Source of the DNA: CAWKPF01 sp963851415
GTDB lineage: Bacteria > Acidobacteriota > Thermoanaerobaculia > Multivoradales > Multivoraceae
NCBI GenBank assembly: GCA_963851415.1
Contig: CAWKPF010000003.1
Span: forward strand, 62,001-126,000
Reading direction: 5' to 3'
DNA length: 64,000 nt
Position numbers and translations under genes: made by a program. The notes under the pieces were generated by a model. The model was not told the origin of the DNA and did no database searches. It worked only from the letters and a program-made list of their open reading frames with translations. Each line of letters opens with the position of its first letter. Within the stretch, counting starts at the first letter, position 1. Of the stretch, positions 26,318 through 35,321 are shown one piece after another.

Positions 26318-27637
26318 TTGACCAAGGTCTTCGTCCTCGACACCTCTGTCATCCTCTACGATCTCGACGTTCTCGACAGTTTCCAAGAGCACGATCTGGC
26401 GATTCCGCTGACGGTCCTCGAGGAGCTCGATCGCTTCAAGAAGGGCAGCAACGTCATCAATCTCAATGCGCGGGAGTTCATCCGGCGGCTGGACAGGTTG
26501 TCCGAGGACCAGGATCTGCGCCACTGGTTGCCGCTCAACGGAAGCAGCCGCGGCAAGGTACGAGTGATCGCCGACGGTGGATTGAGCAGGACCCCCGAGG
26601 TGGCCCAACTGGGGGGCGACACCAACGATCACCGCATCCTGGCAGCAGCTCTCCAGCTGTCGCGAGAGGACGCCGAGCGACCGGTGATCCTGGTCAGCAA
26701 GGACATCAACCTGCGGGTCAAGGCCCGCACGCTGGGGCTGCACTCGGAAGACTACGAGACGGTACAGATCGAGAACGTCGACCATCTGTACCGCGGCCAC
26801 AGTGAGGTCCCGCTCCCGGTCGACTGCGGACTCGAAGCCCTGTACGAAGACGGAGCTCTCGATCCGGGTCGAGTCGGAGTCGCCGAGCCGAAGGCTCAGC
26901 ACTACTACATCCTGCGCGCGCCGGGGCGCTCGGCCCTGGCCGTCTACGACGCGAGTCACGGGGCGCTACGACCGGTGCTCAAACGGAGCGCCTACGGCAT
27001 CACGCCGCGCAACGCGGAGCAGACGTTCGCGCTCGATGCCATCCTGCGCGAGGACGTGCCGCTGGTTTCCCTGAGTGGCGCGGCTGGCACCGGCAAGACC
27101 CTGCTGGCTCTTGCAGGGGCGCTCGAGCAGCGCCGCCGTTTTCGCCAGATCTTCCTGGCGCGGCCGATCGTGCCGCTGAGTAACAAGGATCTGGGGTATC
27201 TACCGGGCGACGTCGAGTCGAAGGTGGGCCCCTACATGCAGCCGTTGTGGGACAACCTCGACGTGATCAAGGACCAGTTCTCGGAGCGCCAGAAGGAGTT
27301 TCACAAGCTCGACGAGCTGGTCGAGAACGAGAAGCTCCGCGTCGTGCCGCTGGCCTACATTCGCGGGCGGAGCTTCTCGAACGTCATCTTCATCGTCGAC
27401 GAGGCCCAGAATCTCAGTCCGCTCGAGGTGAAGACCATCATCACGAGGGCCGGCGAGGGAACCAAGATCGTGTTCACCGGTGACATCTTCCAGATCGACA
27501 CACCCTATCTCGATGCAAAGAGCAACGGACTGTCCTACATGATCGATCGTATGCAGGGCAACGAGCTCTACGCCCACATCGACCTCGAGAAGGGAGAGCG
27601 CTCCGAGCTCGCCAACGTGGCGAGTCAGCTTCTCTGA
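26318..27637 (+). CDS. phoH: PIN-PhoH fusion ATPase (PhoH2-like)
   Basis: 439 residues from TTG at 26318, chosen because it gives the PIN start KVFVLDTSVILYD and has GGAGAG (26302-26307) ten bases upstream; GTGs at 26264 and 26291 are alternatives. The N-terminal PIN nuclease domain has acidic residues in LDTS, ELDRF and the DTNDHRIL region. The C-terminal PhoH ATPase has Walker A GAAGTGKT, IFIVDEAQN (Walker B) and a VFTGDIFQID sensor motif. PhoH2 proteins couple an ATP-driven RNA helicase to ribonuclease. Its stop abuts that of the convergent DUF1499 gene (TGATCA). Confidence 0.93.
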   Translation: MTKVFVLDTSVILYDLDVLDSFQEHDLAIPLTVLEELDRFKKGSNVINLNAREFIRRLDRLSEDQDLRHWLPLNGSSRGKVRVIADGGLSRTPEVAQLGGDTNDHRILAAALQLSREDAERPVILVSKDINLRVKARTLGLHSEDYETVQIENVDHLYRGHSEVPLPVDCGLEALYEDGALDPGRVGVAEPKAQHYYILRAPGRSALAVYDASHGALRPVLKRSAYGITPRNAEQTFALDAILREDVPLVSLSGAAGTGKTLLALAGALEQRRRFRQIFLARPIVPLSNKDLGYLPGDVESKVGPYMQPLWDNLDVIKDQFSERQKEFHKLDELVENEKLRVVPLAYIRGRSFSNVIFIVDEAQNLSPLEVKTIITRAGEGTKIVFTGDIFQIDTPYLDAKSNGLSYMIDRMQGNELYAHIDLEKGERSELANVASQLL

Positions 27638-28381
27638 TCAGCCCGCCGGGGAGAGGGCTGCAGCGAATCTCTCGATCCTGGCCGCATTGGCCCCCAGGTC
27701 GCTCTGGCCGACTCTCGAGGTCGAGCGCACGTGCACGAGCGAGCCGTTGCCGCTAGAGGCCGGCTCCACCTCGACCACGACGTCGTCGACGAAACGAAAG
27801 ACGCGAGTGCGATCGGAGGCCTCGAGCCGCTTGGCTGCGACGTCCTCGGAGACGATCTCCCATCCCATGTCGCGGGCGGTGCTGACGACCGAGCTCCACG
27901 CCTGCTCCGTCGGCATCGCGAGCTCGATGGGCGCCAGATCGGGGTAGGCCTCGCGCTGTTGCGCGGTGACCTCGGGGCCTCCGTGTGGGTAGGTGAGATC
28001 TCGGCCCTGGTTGTCCGGGTGGCGTGCCAACTCGACGAAGGTGGGCGGGCGATCGGGCGAAGTCGTGAGGTCGTGAATCGGGGGTACTCCGGCGCTGCCC
28101 GAGGCCATTGCGAAGCCGGACAGCAGGAGCAGTCCGCCGAGCGCGGTGCCGACCCAGGCCTGGCGTCGGCCCGCGAGGCCCGTGCGGGGGCGAGTGCGCC
28201 ACAGCCCGAGCAACCCGGAGGCGAAGGCGATCCCTCCACCGAAGAGAAGCGAAAGAGCGAACAGTGCGAATCCGCCCAGGGGCGGGAGCAGGCCGACCCG
28301 GGCGCCGAGGGGACCGAGGACGACTCCTGCCAGTGCGAGGCCGGCTAGCGCGGCCGAAAGACGAGCGATCCAGGATTGCAT
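27638..28381 (-). CDS. DUF1499 domain-containing membrane protein
   Basis: 247 residues. The N-terminal third has three predicted membrane helices (ALAGLALAGVVLGPLGARVG, FALFALSLLFGGGIAFASG, GTALGGLLLLSGFAMA). It is followed by a DUF1499 domain with IHDLTTSPDRPPTF, a WEIVSEDVAAKRLEA strand and the RTRVFRFVDDVVVEV segment. DUF1499 proteins are of unknown function and widespread in proteobacteria and plants. The gene is convergent with phoH, and the stops are immediately adjacent. Confidence 0.88.
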   Translation of the reverse strand: MQSWIARLSAALAGLALAGVVLGPLGARVGLLPPLGGFALFALSLLFGGGIAFASGLLGLWRTRPRTGLAGRRQAWVGTALGGLLLLSGFAMASGSAGVPPIHDLTTSPDRPPTFVELARHPDNQGRDLTYPHGGPEVTAQQREAYPDLAPIELAMPTEQAWSSVVSTARDMGWEIVSEDVAAKRLEASDRTRVFRFVDDVVVEVEPASSGNGSLVHVRSTSRVGQSDLGANAARIERFAAALSPAG

Positions 28382-28486
28382 GGCGGCACTCTAGCAGCCC
28401 GCCGGCGCCGACCGACGAGGGGTTAGACTGCCCCTTCGGCTCTGAGTCGAGCTCCTCCTTCCATCCATCGTGGGACCCTGAGACTC

Positions 28487-29221
28487 GTGGAACAGTGGTG
28501 GCACTACCTGCTGCTGGCGGGCGTCGGTCTGATTTCCGGTACGTTGAACGTCGTGGCGGGAGGCGGCTCGTTCCTGACGCTGCCCGTGCTCATCTTCCTG
28601 GGTCTGCCCGCTGGTGTGGCCAACGGCACCAACCGCGTGGGGATCGTCTTGCAGAACGTGTCTGCGTCCTGGGGGTTCTGGCGCGCCGGTGTGCTCGAGC
28701 CTCGGGCGCTCCTGTGGTCGGCGGTTCCAGCTACCCTGGGCGCGGCAATCGGCACCTCCCTGGCACTCACGATCTCGGACCGAGCCTTCGAGCGTGTGCT
28801 GGCCACCCTGATGGTGGGGCTGACGCTGTGGACCCTGCTCGGGCGCGACCGTCTGCCGCGCGACCGTCCCTTCCACCGGGGCCTGCTCGCGCTGGGCTTC
28901 TTCCTGGTCGGGATCTACGGTGGCTTCGTGCAGGCGGGTGTGGGGTTTCTCATCCTCGCGGTGACCTCGCTGGCGGGCTACGACCTGGTGAAAGGCAACG
29001 CCGTCAAGGTCGTCAGCGTGCTCTGCTTCAGCTCGCTCTCCCTCCTTCTCTTCGCCATCGGGGGGAGGGTCGCCTGGCTTCCCGGTCTGGCGCTCGCCGT
29101 CGGTACGATGATCGGCGCCGCGATCGGAGTCCGTCTGACTGTCCTCAAGGGACATCGCTGGATCCAGCGAGTGGTGACGATCACGGTGATCGTCTTCGCG
29201 ATCCGGCTGTGGTGGGGTTGA
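28487..29221 (+). CDS. TauE/SafE-family membrane exporter
   Basis: 244 residues with about eight hydrophobic helices and the TauE/SafE pattern: GLISGTLNVVAGGGSFLTLPVL in the first repeat and GIYGGFVQAGVGFLIL in the second. These proteins are thought to export sulphite, sulphoacetate or related anions. The start is GTG. Its TGA overlaps the ATG of the next gene (TGATG at 29219-29223), so the two are translationally coupled. Confidence 0.9.
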   Translation: MEQWWHYLLLAGVGLISGTLNVVAGGGSFLTLPVLIFLGLPAGVANGTNRVGIVLQNVSASWGFWRAGVLEPRALLWSAVPATLGAAIGTSLALTISDRAFERVLATLMVGLTLWTLLGRDRLPRDRPFHRGLLALGFFLVGIYGGFVQAGVGFLILAVTSLAGYDLVKGNAVKVVSVLCFSSLSLLLFAIGGRVAWLPGLALAVGTMIGAAIGVRLTVLKGHRWIQRVVTITVIVFAIRLWWG

Positions 29222-29712
29222 TGGTCGAGGCCTCCGAGGATCGGGAAGGCGCTCCCGTCGTGTCGACGTGTGGAGCGCTCGTGCCGGGCGCTCTCGAATC
29301 GCTCTTCGCCGAGTACGGACTCCGCGTCGCGTGGGTCGAGCCTCTCGAACCGTTGCCCGGAAGCTACTGGGGCGCACCCGAAGCGGGGCTCGTCGGTGGC
29401 TGCCTGTGGGTGCGTTCGGACACCCCGGTGCATTCCGCGTTGCACGAGGGCTGCCACTGGATCTGCATGGACGAGCGACGTCGCTCGGTCCTCGACACCG
29501 ATGCGGGCGGCGACGACGTGGAAGAGAGTGCCGTGTGCTACCTCCAACTGCTGCTCGCCGATCGGCTCTGCGGAGTGGGCCGAGAGCGCCTGATGCGCGA
29601 CATGGACGCCTGGGGCTACAGCTTCCGACTGGGCTCGACTCGGGAATGGTTCGAGAACGACGCCGAGGACGCGAAGCGGTTTCTCATGGAGCGCGAGCTG
29701 TTCTCGCCCTGA
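29221..29712 (+). CDS. Small HExxH putative metallopeptidase-like protein
   Basis: 163 residues with HEGCH at 75-79 in the context VHSALHEGCHWICMD, fitting an HExxH zinc motif, and a downstream acidic EES at 101-103 that could supply a third ligand. No signal peptide or membrane helix is visible, so it is probably cytoplasmic. I do not recognise a named family; IrrE/ImmA-like peptidases are a distant possibility. It is coupled by TGATG to the TauE gene, although no functional link is obvious. The start is fixed by the overlap. Confidence 0.72.
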   Translation: MVEASEDREGAPVVSTCGALVPGALESLFAEYGLRVAWVEPLEPLPGSYWGAPEAGLVGGCLWVRSDTPVHSALHEGCHWICMDERRRSVLDTDAGGDDVEESAVCYLQLLLADRLCGVGRERLMRDMDAWGYSFRLGSTREWFENDAEDAKRFLMERELFSP

Positions 29713-29771
29713 GCGGACCCCTGGTCAGAATAGAATCAGGGACTCGAGCCGTAGACAGCAGAGGAGGACGG

Positions 29772-30905
29772 ATGCCGGGACTCGAATTGAGTGACCGCCA
29801 GAGGGCGACACTCGCCGCCGCGATCACGATTCTCTCGGGGTTCGTGATCCTCTGCGCCGTGGGGGGCATCCTCGCGCTGCTGGGCCTGTTCGTCAGCCGC
29901 TTCTCGAGCGTCTTTCTTCCCCTGGCCGTGGCGGCGGTGGCGGCCCTGGTACTCAAGCCCTACTATGAGCTCCTCCACGTTCGGCTCAAGCTTCCGGCTT
30001 CGCTGGCACTGATCGCGGTCTTCGTGTCGATTCTGATTCCCTTCCTCGCCTTCATGGCCTTCTTCGGAACGATCGCCTTCCAGCAGCTGGGAGACCTGTT
30101 CGATCACCTCCCCGAGTACCGCCAGCAGATCACCGAGTGGGTTCAGCAGCGCTCGCCGAGCGTCGTGCGTTTCCTCGACGAGACCGAGACCGGTCGGCTG
30201 CTGCGTCAGGCGGTCGACGGCAAGCAAGCGGCCTTCGCCGAGCAGCTGCAGAAGGTCAGCGGCCAGGCGCTCTCGGCGGCGGGTCGGGCGCTGGGCTGGG
30301 TCGGAGCCCTGCTCTCGTGGGCAGTGATGCCGGTCTACCTGGCCTTCTTCCTGCTGTTCGACCCCGTCAAGGTGCAGGATCTGAACAATCTCCTGCCGTT
30401 CCTCAAGAAGGACACGCGAGACGACGTTGTCTACCTGGCGCAGGAGTTTCTGAACATCATGGTGGCGTTCTTTCGTGGCCAGATCCTCATCGCTTTCATG
30501 CAGGGGATTCTCTACGCGATCGGCTTCAGCCTCGCTGGGCTCAAGTACGGACTGGTGCTGGGCCTGATGCTGGGCTTTCTCAACATCATTCCCTATCTGG
30601 GGTCGATCGTCGGGCTCGGCATCGCGCTGCCCCTGGCCTTCTTTCAGGAGGGCGGGGGGATCTGGCTGGTGGTGGCAGTGGTCGTGGTGTTCACGATCGT
30701 GCAGCTGGTCGAGAGCTACGTGCTGACCCCGCGGGTCATGGGGGATCGGACCGGCCTGCACCCGATGGCGATCATCGTGGCCGTGTTCTTCTGGGGGTCG
30801 GCACTCGGCGGGATCTCGGGGATGTTGCTGGCGATTCCACTGACTGCCTTCCTGGTGGTCTTCTGGCGCCTGCTCCAGGAGAAATACTTCGGGGAGCTGG
30901 TCTGA
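29772..30905 (+). CDS. AI-2E family transporter (UPF0118 permease)
   Basis: 377 residues from the ATG at 29772, with GAGGAGG five bases upstream. There are about eight membrane helices in the typical 3+5 layout, separated by a soluble segment (about 100-170) containing LPEYRQQITEWVQQ. The C-terminal half has the family motifs LGFLNIIPYLGSIVG and ESYVLTPRVMGDRTGLHP. Family members include AI-2 exporters and Na+/H+ antiporters; the substrate is unknown. Confidence 0.92.
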   Translation: MPGLELSDRQRATLAAAITILSGFVILCAVGGILALLGLFVSRFSSVFLPLAVAAVAALVLKPYYELLHVRLKLPASLALIAVFVSILIPFLAFMAFFGTIAFQQLGDLFDHLPEYRQQITEWVQQRSPSVVRFLDETETGRLLRQAVDGKQAAFAEQLQKVSGQALSAAGRALGWVGALLSWAVMPVYLAFFLLFDPVKVQDLNNLLPFLKKDTRDDVVYLAQEFLNIMVAFFRGQILIAFMQGILYAIGFSLAGLKYGLVLGLMLGFLNIIPYLGSIVGLGIALPLAFFQEGGGIWLVVAVVVVFTIVQLVESYVLTPRVMGDRTGLHPMAIIVAVFFWGSALGGISGMLLAIPLTAFLVVFWRLLQEKYFGELV

Positions 30906-30926
30906 GGCTCACGACGATCGAGTGCG

Positions 30927-31373
30927 ATGGCTGGCTATTCGAAGCGTCCACTGGCGCAGAAGCTCGGAATCAAGGAGGGGATGCGCCTCACCTTGATCGA
31001 TCCTCCTGACGGCTACCGAGAAGGAACCCTGGGCGAGCTCCCCTCCGGGGTGACCGTGGCCTCCACCCTACGCGGACGGCACAAGGACGCGATTCAGGTC
31101 TTCGTCACCGAGGAGGCCAAGTTGAGGCGGCGCATGCCCGCGCTGGTGCGTTCACTCGAGGTCGACGGGATGTTGTGGGTGTCCTGGCCCAAGAAGACGT
31201 GCGGAATCGCCAGCGACCTCGATGGCAACGTGGTGCGAAAGCTCGGCCTCGAGTTTGGGATCGTCGACATCAAGGTCTGTGCGATCGACGACCGGTGGTC
31301 CGGCTTGAAGTTCGTCTTTCGCACGGCCGACCGGCCGGCGATCGCGGCCGCTCGGGCCAGTGGGAAGGACTGA
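30927..31373 (+). CDS. DUF3052 domain-containing protein
   Basis: 148 residues. The start MAGYSKRPLAQKLGIKEG, a WPKKTCGIASDLDGN loop and the VDIKVCAIDDRWSGLKFV ending are diagnostic of DUF3052, a small cytoplasmic family of unknown function. It has no signal peptide or membrane segment. It follows the AI-2E transporter gene by 21 bp on the same strand and is probably co-transcribed. Confidence 0.85.
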   Translation: MAGYSKRPLAQKLGIKEGMRLTLIDPPDGYREGTLGELPSGVTVASTLRGRHKDAIQVFVTEEAKLRRRMPALVRSLEVDGMLWVSWPKKTCGIASDLDGNVVRKLGLEFGIVDIKVCAIDDRWSGLKFVFRTADRPAIAAARASGKD

Positions 31374-31414
31374 TTGGAATTCGGGCATCTCCACGACTGT
31401 TGGATGGATTGGCT

Positions 31415-31678
31415 ATGGCTGGAGACAACACTTCAATGATCAGGGGCTTTCTGGAGCAGCTGCGCTTTCCGTGGCTGTTCGTGCTGTTGGCGGTTCTCTG
31501 GTTCCTCGACATGTTCATCCCGGATCCCCTGCCCCTGGTCGACGAGTTGATCCTGGCGACGCTGACCGTGATGGCCGCCTCCTGGCGTCGACCCGTCGAA
31601 GCAGGGAAGCCTCCGGAGAAGAACGTGACTCCGCCGGAGATGAGGGCGAAGGACGTCACGCCCCCCGGCAACTCCTAG
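31415..31678 (+). CDS. Small single-helix membrane protein, DUF6116-like
   Basis: 87 residues from the ATG at 31415; a second in-frame ATG is at 31436. The core LRFPWLFVLLAVLWFLDMFIPDPLPLVDEIL-type segment is one or two membrane helices, followed by a polar Lys/Pro-rich tail. It resembles small DUF6116-like proteins that I know by pattern only. It sits between DUF3052 and the carboxypeptidase-regulatory-like gene and ends 10 bp before the latter. Confidence 0.6.
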   Translation: MAGDNTSMIRGFLEQLRFPWLFVLLAVLWFLDMFIPDPLPLVDELILATLTVMAASWRRPVEAGKPPEKNVTPPEMRAKDVTPPGNS

Positions 31679-31688
31679 CCCCGCTGCC

Positions 31689-33098
31689 ATGAGTACCGTG
31701 TCGCGTTTGTTGCCGACTGCCGTTTCGCTTTTCGCCTGGGCAGTGCTGGTGTGCCCCTCCGGGGCCGCAGGGCAAGACGAGCCACCCGCCATGCCTGCCG
31801 CAGACTGGCGGGGCAGCGTCGGGGTGGCCATTCAAGTCAGAGATGAACGGGGAGTCGGTATCGCTTCGGCGCGGGTGAGCCTGCTGCGGGGCGAGGGCGG
31901 GGCCGGACCGCCGGCGGCCTTCACCGACGAATCCGGGCGGCTGGAGGTCGACGGGCTGGCGGCCGGCGAGTGGCAGATCGACGTGCGGCGCGAGGGCTAC
32001 ATGATCTACACGGGCTATCTCGACCTGGAGATGGGAGAGATGCCGCGTGTCGGGTTCAGCTCGCGTCAGCGAACCGGCACCTTCTGGGCCGAGTTGGACG
32101 TGAGCTTCGCTCCCGCGGGCTCGTCGGCGGAGCTCTTCGCCACCGACAGCAAGCAAGCGCAGGCGGCGCAGCGCCGGCTGGAGAGAGAGCTCAAGGCGGA
32201 AGAGAAGGAGAGGGAGCGAGAGCTGAGACGAGCCGAGCGGGGCGACCTGGCGCGCGTCGTCGAGACGGCTCCTGAAGAGGAGACGGCCTCCGCCAGGGAG
32301 ACTGCCTCCGCGACGGCTGCCGTAGGGGCCGAGCGCGAGGACGAGACCGCGATAGCGGCGGAGGACGACGTCGCCGCCCCCCGAGAGCCCGCGGCGCGGG
32401 CAGAGGCCACTGCCGAAGCGGTCCCCGACGCTGGAGCGCTGGGTTCCGAGGCTACCGGTTCCGAGGCTACCGGTACCGAGGCTCCCGGTACTGGCGCTCC
32501 CGATCCAGCGGCTCCACCGATCGGGATCCCTTCGGCTGACGCCCGCGTGCTCCCGGCAGGTGCATGTCGCGAGTGTGGTCCCGGGGAATGGTCCGCCACC
32601 AGCCCGGTGCGCACCCGGCCGAGTGACGCCGCCAGTCCGGGTTGTCCCGGGCGCCTCGATCGCCGCCTCGCCGATGTGGTCGAGCAGCTGGCGTCCCTGC
32701 CGAAGGCCGCCGGCCTGGTCGGGCCGCTCTGGGTCCAGGACGGGCGAGACGCGCTTCAGGATTTTCCTCGGGACCAGATCGTCAACGTACGGTCTCGTCT
32801 CGAGGCGCTGTCGGGTCCGTCCCGCTCGTGCGTGTTGGCGGCGGTGGCGATTCCGGCGGGCTCCCGCTACATCGGCTATCGATTCACGGCCTCGGACGAG
32901 GGCGGCGCCGGAGAGTGCAGGGGCGAGGAACCCTGCTCCATCGGAGAGTCCCAGTGGCTGGACGTGCCGACGGTGGTCCAGGGCAGCGGCGGAGCCCCGA
33001 CCCTGGTGTGGGCCGTCTTCGCCAACGAGTCCGCTGAGCGGACTCGAGACGCCGAGTTGACGGTCTACTTCGTGCCACCGGCCGGCTGGCGACCCTGA
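31689..33098 (+). CDS. Secreted protein with carboxypeptidase-regulatory-like domain and Ala/Glu-rich linker
   Basis: 469 residues. A signal peptide ends near GAAGQ. Residues 42-110 form an Ig-like carboxypeptidase-regulatory domain (VGIASARVSLLRGEGG, GRLEVDGLAAGEWQIDVRREGY). A charged coiled-coil/Ala-Glu-rich segment follows (150-275), including SEATG/TEAPG repeats. The C-terminal 180 residues have Cys pairs (CRECG, CRGEEPC) and no family I recognise. The protein is probably surface-associated. Base composition of the linker is very high GC and low in complexity. Confidence 0.8.
   Translation: MSTVSRLLPTAVSLFAWAVLVCPSGAAGQDEPPAMPAADWRGSVGVAIQVRDERGVGIASARVSLLRGEGGAGPPAAFTDESGRLEVDGLAAGEWQIDVRREGYMIYTGYLDLEMGEMPRVGFSSRQRTGTFWAELDVSFAPAGSSAELFATDSKQAQAAQRRLERELKAEEKERERELRRAERGDLARVVETAPEEETASARETASATAAVGAEREDETAIAAEDDVAAPREPAARAEATAEAVPDAGALGSEATGSEATGTEAPGTGAPDPAAPPIGIPSADARVLPAGACRECGPGEWSATSPVRTRPSDAASPGCPGRLDRRLADVVEQLASLPKAAGLVGPLWVQDGRDALQDFPRDQIVNVRSRLEALSGPSRSCVLAAVAIPAGSRYIGYRFTASDEGGAGECRGEEPCSIGESQWLDVPTVVQGSGGAPTLVWAVFANESAERTRDAELTVYFVPPAGWRP
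32442..32501 (+). repeat. 15-bp tandem repeat, four units, in coding sequence
   Basis: Unit ggttccgaggctacc at 32442-32456 is repeated exactly at 32457-32471 and with changes at 32472-32486 and 32487-32501. It encodes GSEAT-type pentads within the linker of the secreted protein, so copy-number change would keep the frame. Confidence 0.9.
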
Positions 33099-33147
33099 CT
33101 CCGGTCCGATCTGATCCCGCTCGCAGAAGGGAAGCGGTCGAGGCCTC

Positions 33148-34323
33148 GTGCACCTGCTCGCTCTCGAGCCGTTCTACGGCGGCAGTCATCGCCTCTTCCT
33201 CGATCAATGGCGAGAGCGCTCCCGACATCGCTTTTCCCTGTGCACGCTCTCGGCGCACCACTGGAAGTGGCGCATGCGTCAGTCCTCGTTGATCTTCGCC
33301 GAACGAATCGCCGAAATGGATCGAGAGGGTGAAGCCTTCGATCTTCTGTGGTGCTCGAGCATGGTCTCGGTGGCGGAGCTGGTGGGGTTGTTGCCAGAAC
33401 GCGTTCGCACTCTGCCGCGCGTGCTCTACTTCCACGAGAACCAGTTGACCTACCCGGTGCGTGAGGAGAGCGAGCGGGACCTGCACTTCGCCCTCACCAA
33501 CCTCACCAGCGCTCTCGCGGCCGACGAGGTCTGGTTCAATTCCGCCTTTCATCGCGACAGTTTTCTGGCCGCTGTCCCCGTCTTGCTGAGGGTGATGCCT
33601 GGCCCCCGCCCCGCGCACGTCGCGGAGCGACTCGCTGGTCGCTGTCGTGTGGAGTGCCCCGGAGTCGATGTGGCACCGCCCTCCAAGACGCACTCCTCGA
33701 AGATGCAGTCCTCACACAGGGAGCGATCGCCCGAGCGGCCACTTCATCTGGTGTGGGTCTCGCGCTGGGAGCACGACAAGAGTCCTGAAACTTTCTTCGA
33801 GGCGCTGGCCCTCTTGCTTCGGCGAGGAGTGGACTTCCGGGTGTCCGTGCTCGGAGAACGGTTTCGCACGGTCCCGGAGGTCTTCGAGCGCGCTCGCCGA
33901 GAGCTGCGGGGAGTGATCGACACCTGGGGATACCGAGAGGACCGTGAGGAGTACCTCGAGATCCTGGCGCGCGCCGACGCGGTCGTATCGACGGCGCAGC
34001 ACGAGTTCTTCGGCATCGCCGTGCTGGAAGCCGTCTTCCAGGGCGCCTACCCGTTGGTGCCGCATCGACTCTCCTACCCCGAGTTGTTCGCTCCGGAAGG
34101 TGGAGGCGAGCGGCCGGGATACTTCCACGACGGGACCGCCGAGGGTCTCGCTGACCTGGTGGAGGAAGTCGCCCGCGCTCGGCTCGAGGGGACGCTCGAC
34201 GCGACGTCCGCGGGGCGTGCCGTGGAGCGATTTCGTTGGCGGCGCCGGGCTCCGGAGCTCGATGCGTCTCTCGAGGCCGTCCGCGGGAGAGGGCCGCGGG
34301 CGTCTACTGCAGCGAGAAACTGA
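33148..34323 (+). CDS. DUF3524/GT4 glycosyltransferase, tRNA-queuosine alpha-mannosyltransferase-like
   Basis: 391 residues beginning with GTG. The N-terminus is diagnostic: LALEPFYGGSHRLFLD, then SAHHWKWRMRQSSL and FHENQLTYPV. The C-terminal Rossmann domain has VWVSRWEHDKSPETFFEAL and the nucleotide-sugar motif STAQHEFFGIAVLEA. This matches the family that includes GTDC1/QTMAN, which adds mannose to queuosine in tRNA-Asp. Whether bacterial members modify queuosine is a family inference. A polar insert of about 20 residues rich in Ser/Lys joins the two domains. Its 3' end overlaps that of convergent tonB (34304-34323). Confidence 0.87.
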   Translation: MHLLALEPFYGGSHRLFLDQWRERSRHRFSLCTLSAHHWKWRMRQSSLIFAERIAEMDREGEAFDLLWCSSMVSVAELVGLLPERVRTLPRVLYFHENQLTYPVREESERDLHFALTNLTSALAADEVWFNSAFHRDSFLAAVPVLLRVMPGPRPAHVAERLAGRCRVECPGVDVAPPSKTHSSKMQSSHRERSPERPLHLVWVSRWEHDKSPETFFEALALLLRRGVDFRVSVLGERFRTVPEVFERARRELRGVIDTWGYREDREEYLEILARADAVVSTAQHEFFGIAVLEAVFQGAYPLVPHRLSYPELFAPEGGGERPGYFHDGTAEGLADLVEEVARARLEGTLDATSAGRAVERFRWRRRAPELDASLEAVRGRGPRASTAARN

Positions 34324-35074
34324 TCGTCAGGTTCATGTACACCGCGACCGGCTGTCCCTCGTGCACGGCGGGTCGGTACTTCCAGGTCCTGACCGTGTCC
34401 ACCGCCGACTGATCGAGCCCCTCCGGAAGTCCTTTGACGACTTCGACCTCGGTGACGTTGCCGAGAGAGTCGATCACCGCCTGCAAGATGACCACGCCCT
34501 GCACCCGGGCCTTGCGCGCTTCCTCCGTGTAGCGCGGCTGTGGCGCGAAGACCTTTTCCGGGGGCTGCACCTCCCCTTCGATCCACATCGGCCCCTGTCC
34601 CGTCGGGCCGCTCGGACCCTCGGGAATCTCGAAGCCGTCGCCGATCTCGACCGAGTCGATCTCGGGAATGTCGATCTGGACCTCTTCCTCGAGGATCGGT
34701 TCTGGATCGTCGGGGGTCGGATCGGGAAACGGGATCTTCTTGGTTTTCGGTTTGGTGACTTGCTTGGCCTGCTGCGCCTTGGGCGGGGGCGGCTTGAACC
34801 GCACCGCCTGGACCACGTAGGCGCTCCGGCTGGAGGCGATCTGCCGCGGTTCGAGGTCGCGTTGGGGAAAGGAGACCCAGAGGAGGACGAGGTGGAACAC
34901 CACGGCGGCGACGATCGCAGCGATCTTGACCTTGGAGTCGTCCTCTTCCTCGGGCGTGTAGGTGCCACCCCCGAAGTGGAAGTTGCCGCCCGACGAACCG
35001 CCCAGCTGCAGGGGCTTTGCTGTGACCGTCTTGCCGCCGCCATAGGCGCCGGAGCGGTCGAGATTGATCGACAT
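34304..35074 (-). CDS. tonB: TonB energy-transducing protein
   Basis: 256 residues with a cytoplasmic N-terminal segment of about 50 residues, a single helix (VKIAAIVAAVVFHLVLLWVS), a Pro-rich and Lys/Glu-rich periplasmic spacer (about 90-160), and a C-terminal TonB fold (PRYTEEARKARVQGVVILQAVID, AVDTVRTWKYRPA). It transmits proton-motive force from ExbB/ExbD to outer-membrane receptors. The long N-terminal cytoplasmic extension is unusual for classical TonB. exbB and exbD are not in the window; the TonB-dependent receptor at 38252 is a candidate client. Confidence 0.9.
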   Translation of the reverse strand: MSINLDRSGAYGGGKTVTAKPLQLGGSSGGNFHFGGGTYTPEEEDDSKVKIAAIVAAVVFHLVLLWVSFPQRDLEPRQIASSRSAYVVQAVRFKPPPPKAQQAKQVTKPKTKKIPFPDPTPDDPEPILEEEVQIDIPEIDSVEIGDGFEIPEGPSGPTGQGPMWIEGEVQPPEKVFAPQPRYTEEARKARVQGVVILQAVIDSLGNVTEVEVVKGLPEGLDQSAVDTVRTWKYRPAVHEGQPVAVYMNLTISFSLQ

Positions 35075-35321
35075 GGGTAGGGTTCGTATTGGCTAGGGAA
35101 GGCCGAGCGTCGCTCGCCGGACAATCGCGAGGGATGACGGGCCGGTCGGTTTGTGGAGAGATCGCAGGAACGCCGGGATCGCCCGGAATTCCAGGGGCCA
35201 TCCGAAGTCTCGGCGTCCCCCCTCCGTTGTATACGTAGCAACGAGATGCGCGGACCCGAAATTCCGTCCCAAAGCCGCAAATAGTCGGTACTTCGAGGCG
35301 TTCCGGAGGGATCCTACCCGG
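35075..35321. other. Intergenic region upstream of tonB
   Basis: 247 bases between the start of tonB and the stop of the metalloprotease gene, both on the minus strand, so it likely holds the tonB promoter and perhaps the metalloprotease terminator. A TACGTA palindrome bounded by GTTG/CAAC occurs at 35226-35242. I found no RNA gene or convincing hairpin terminator. Confidence 0.5.
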
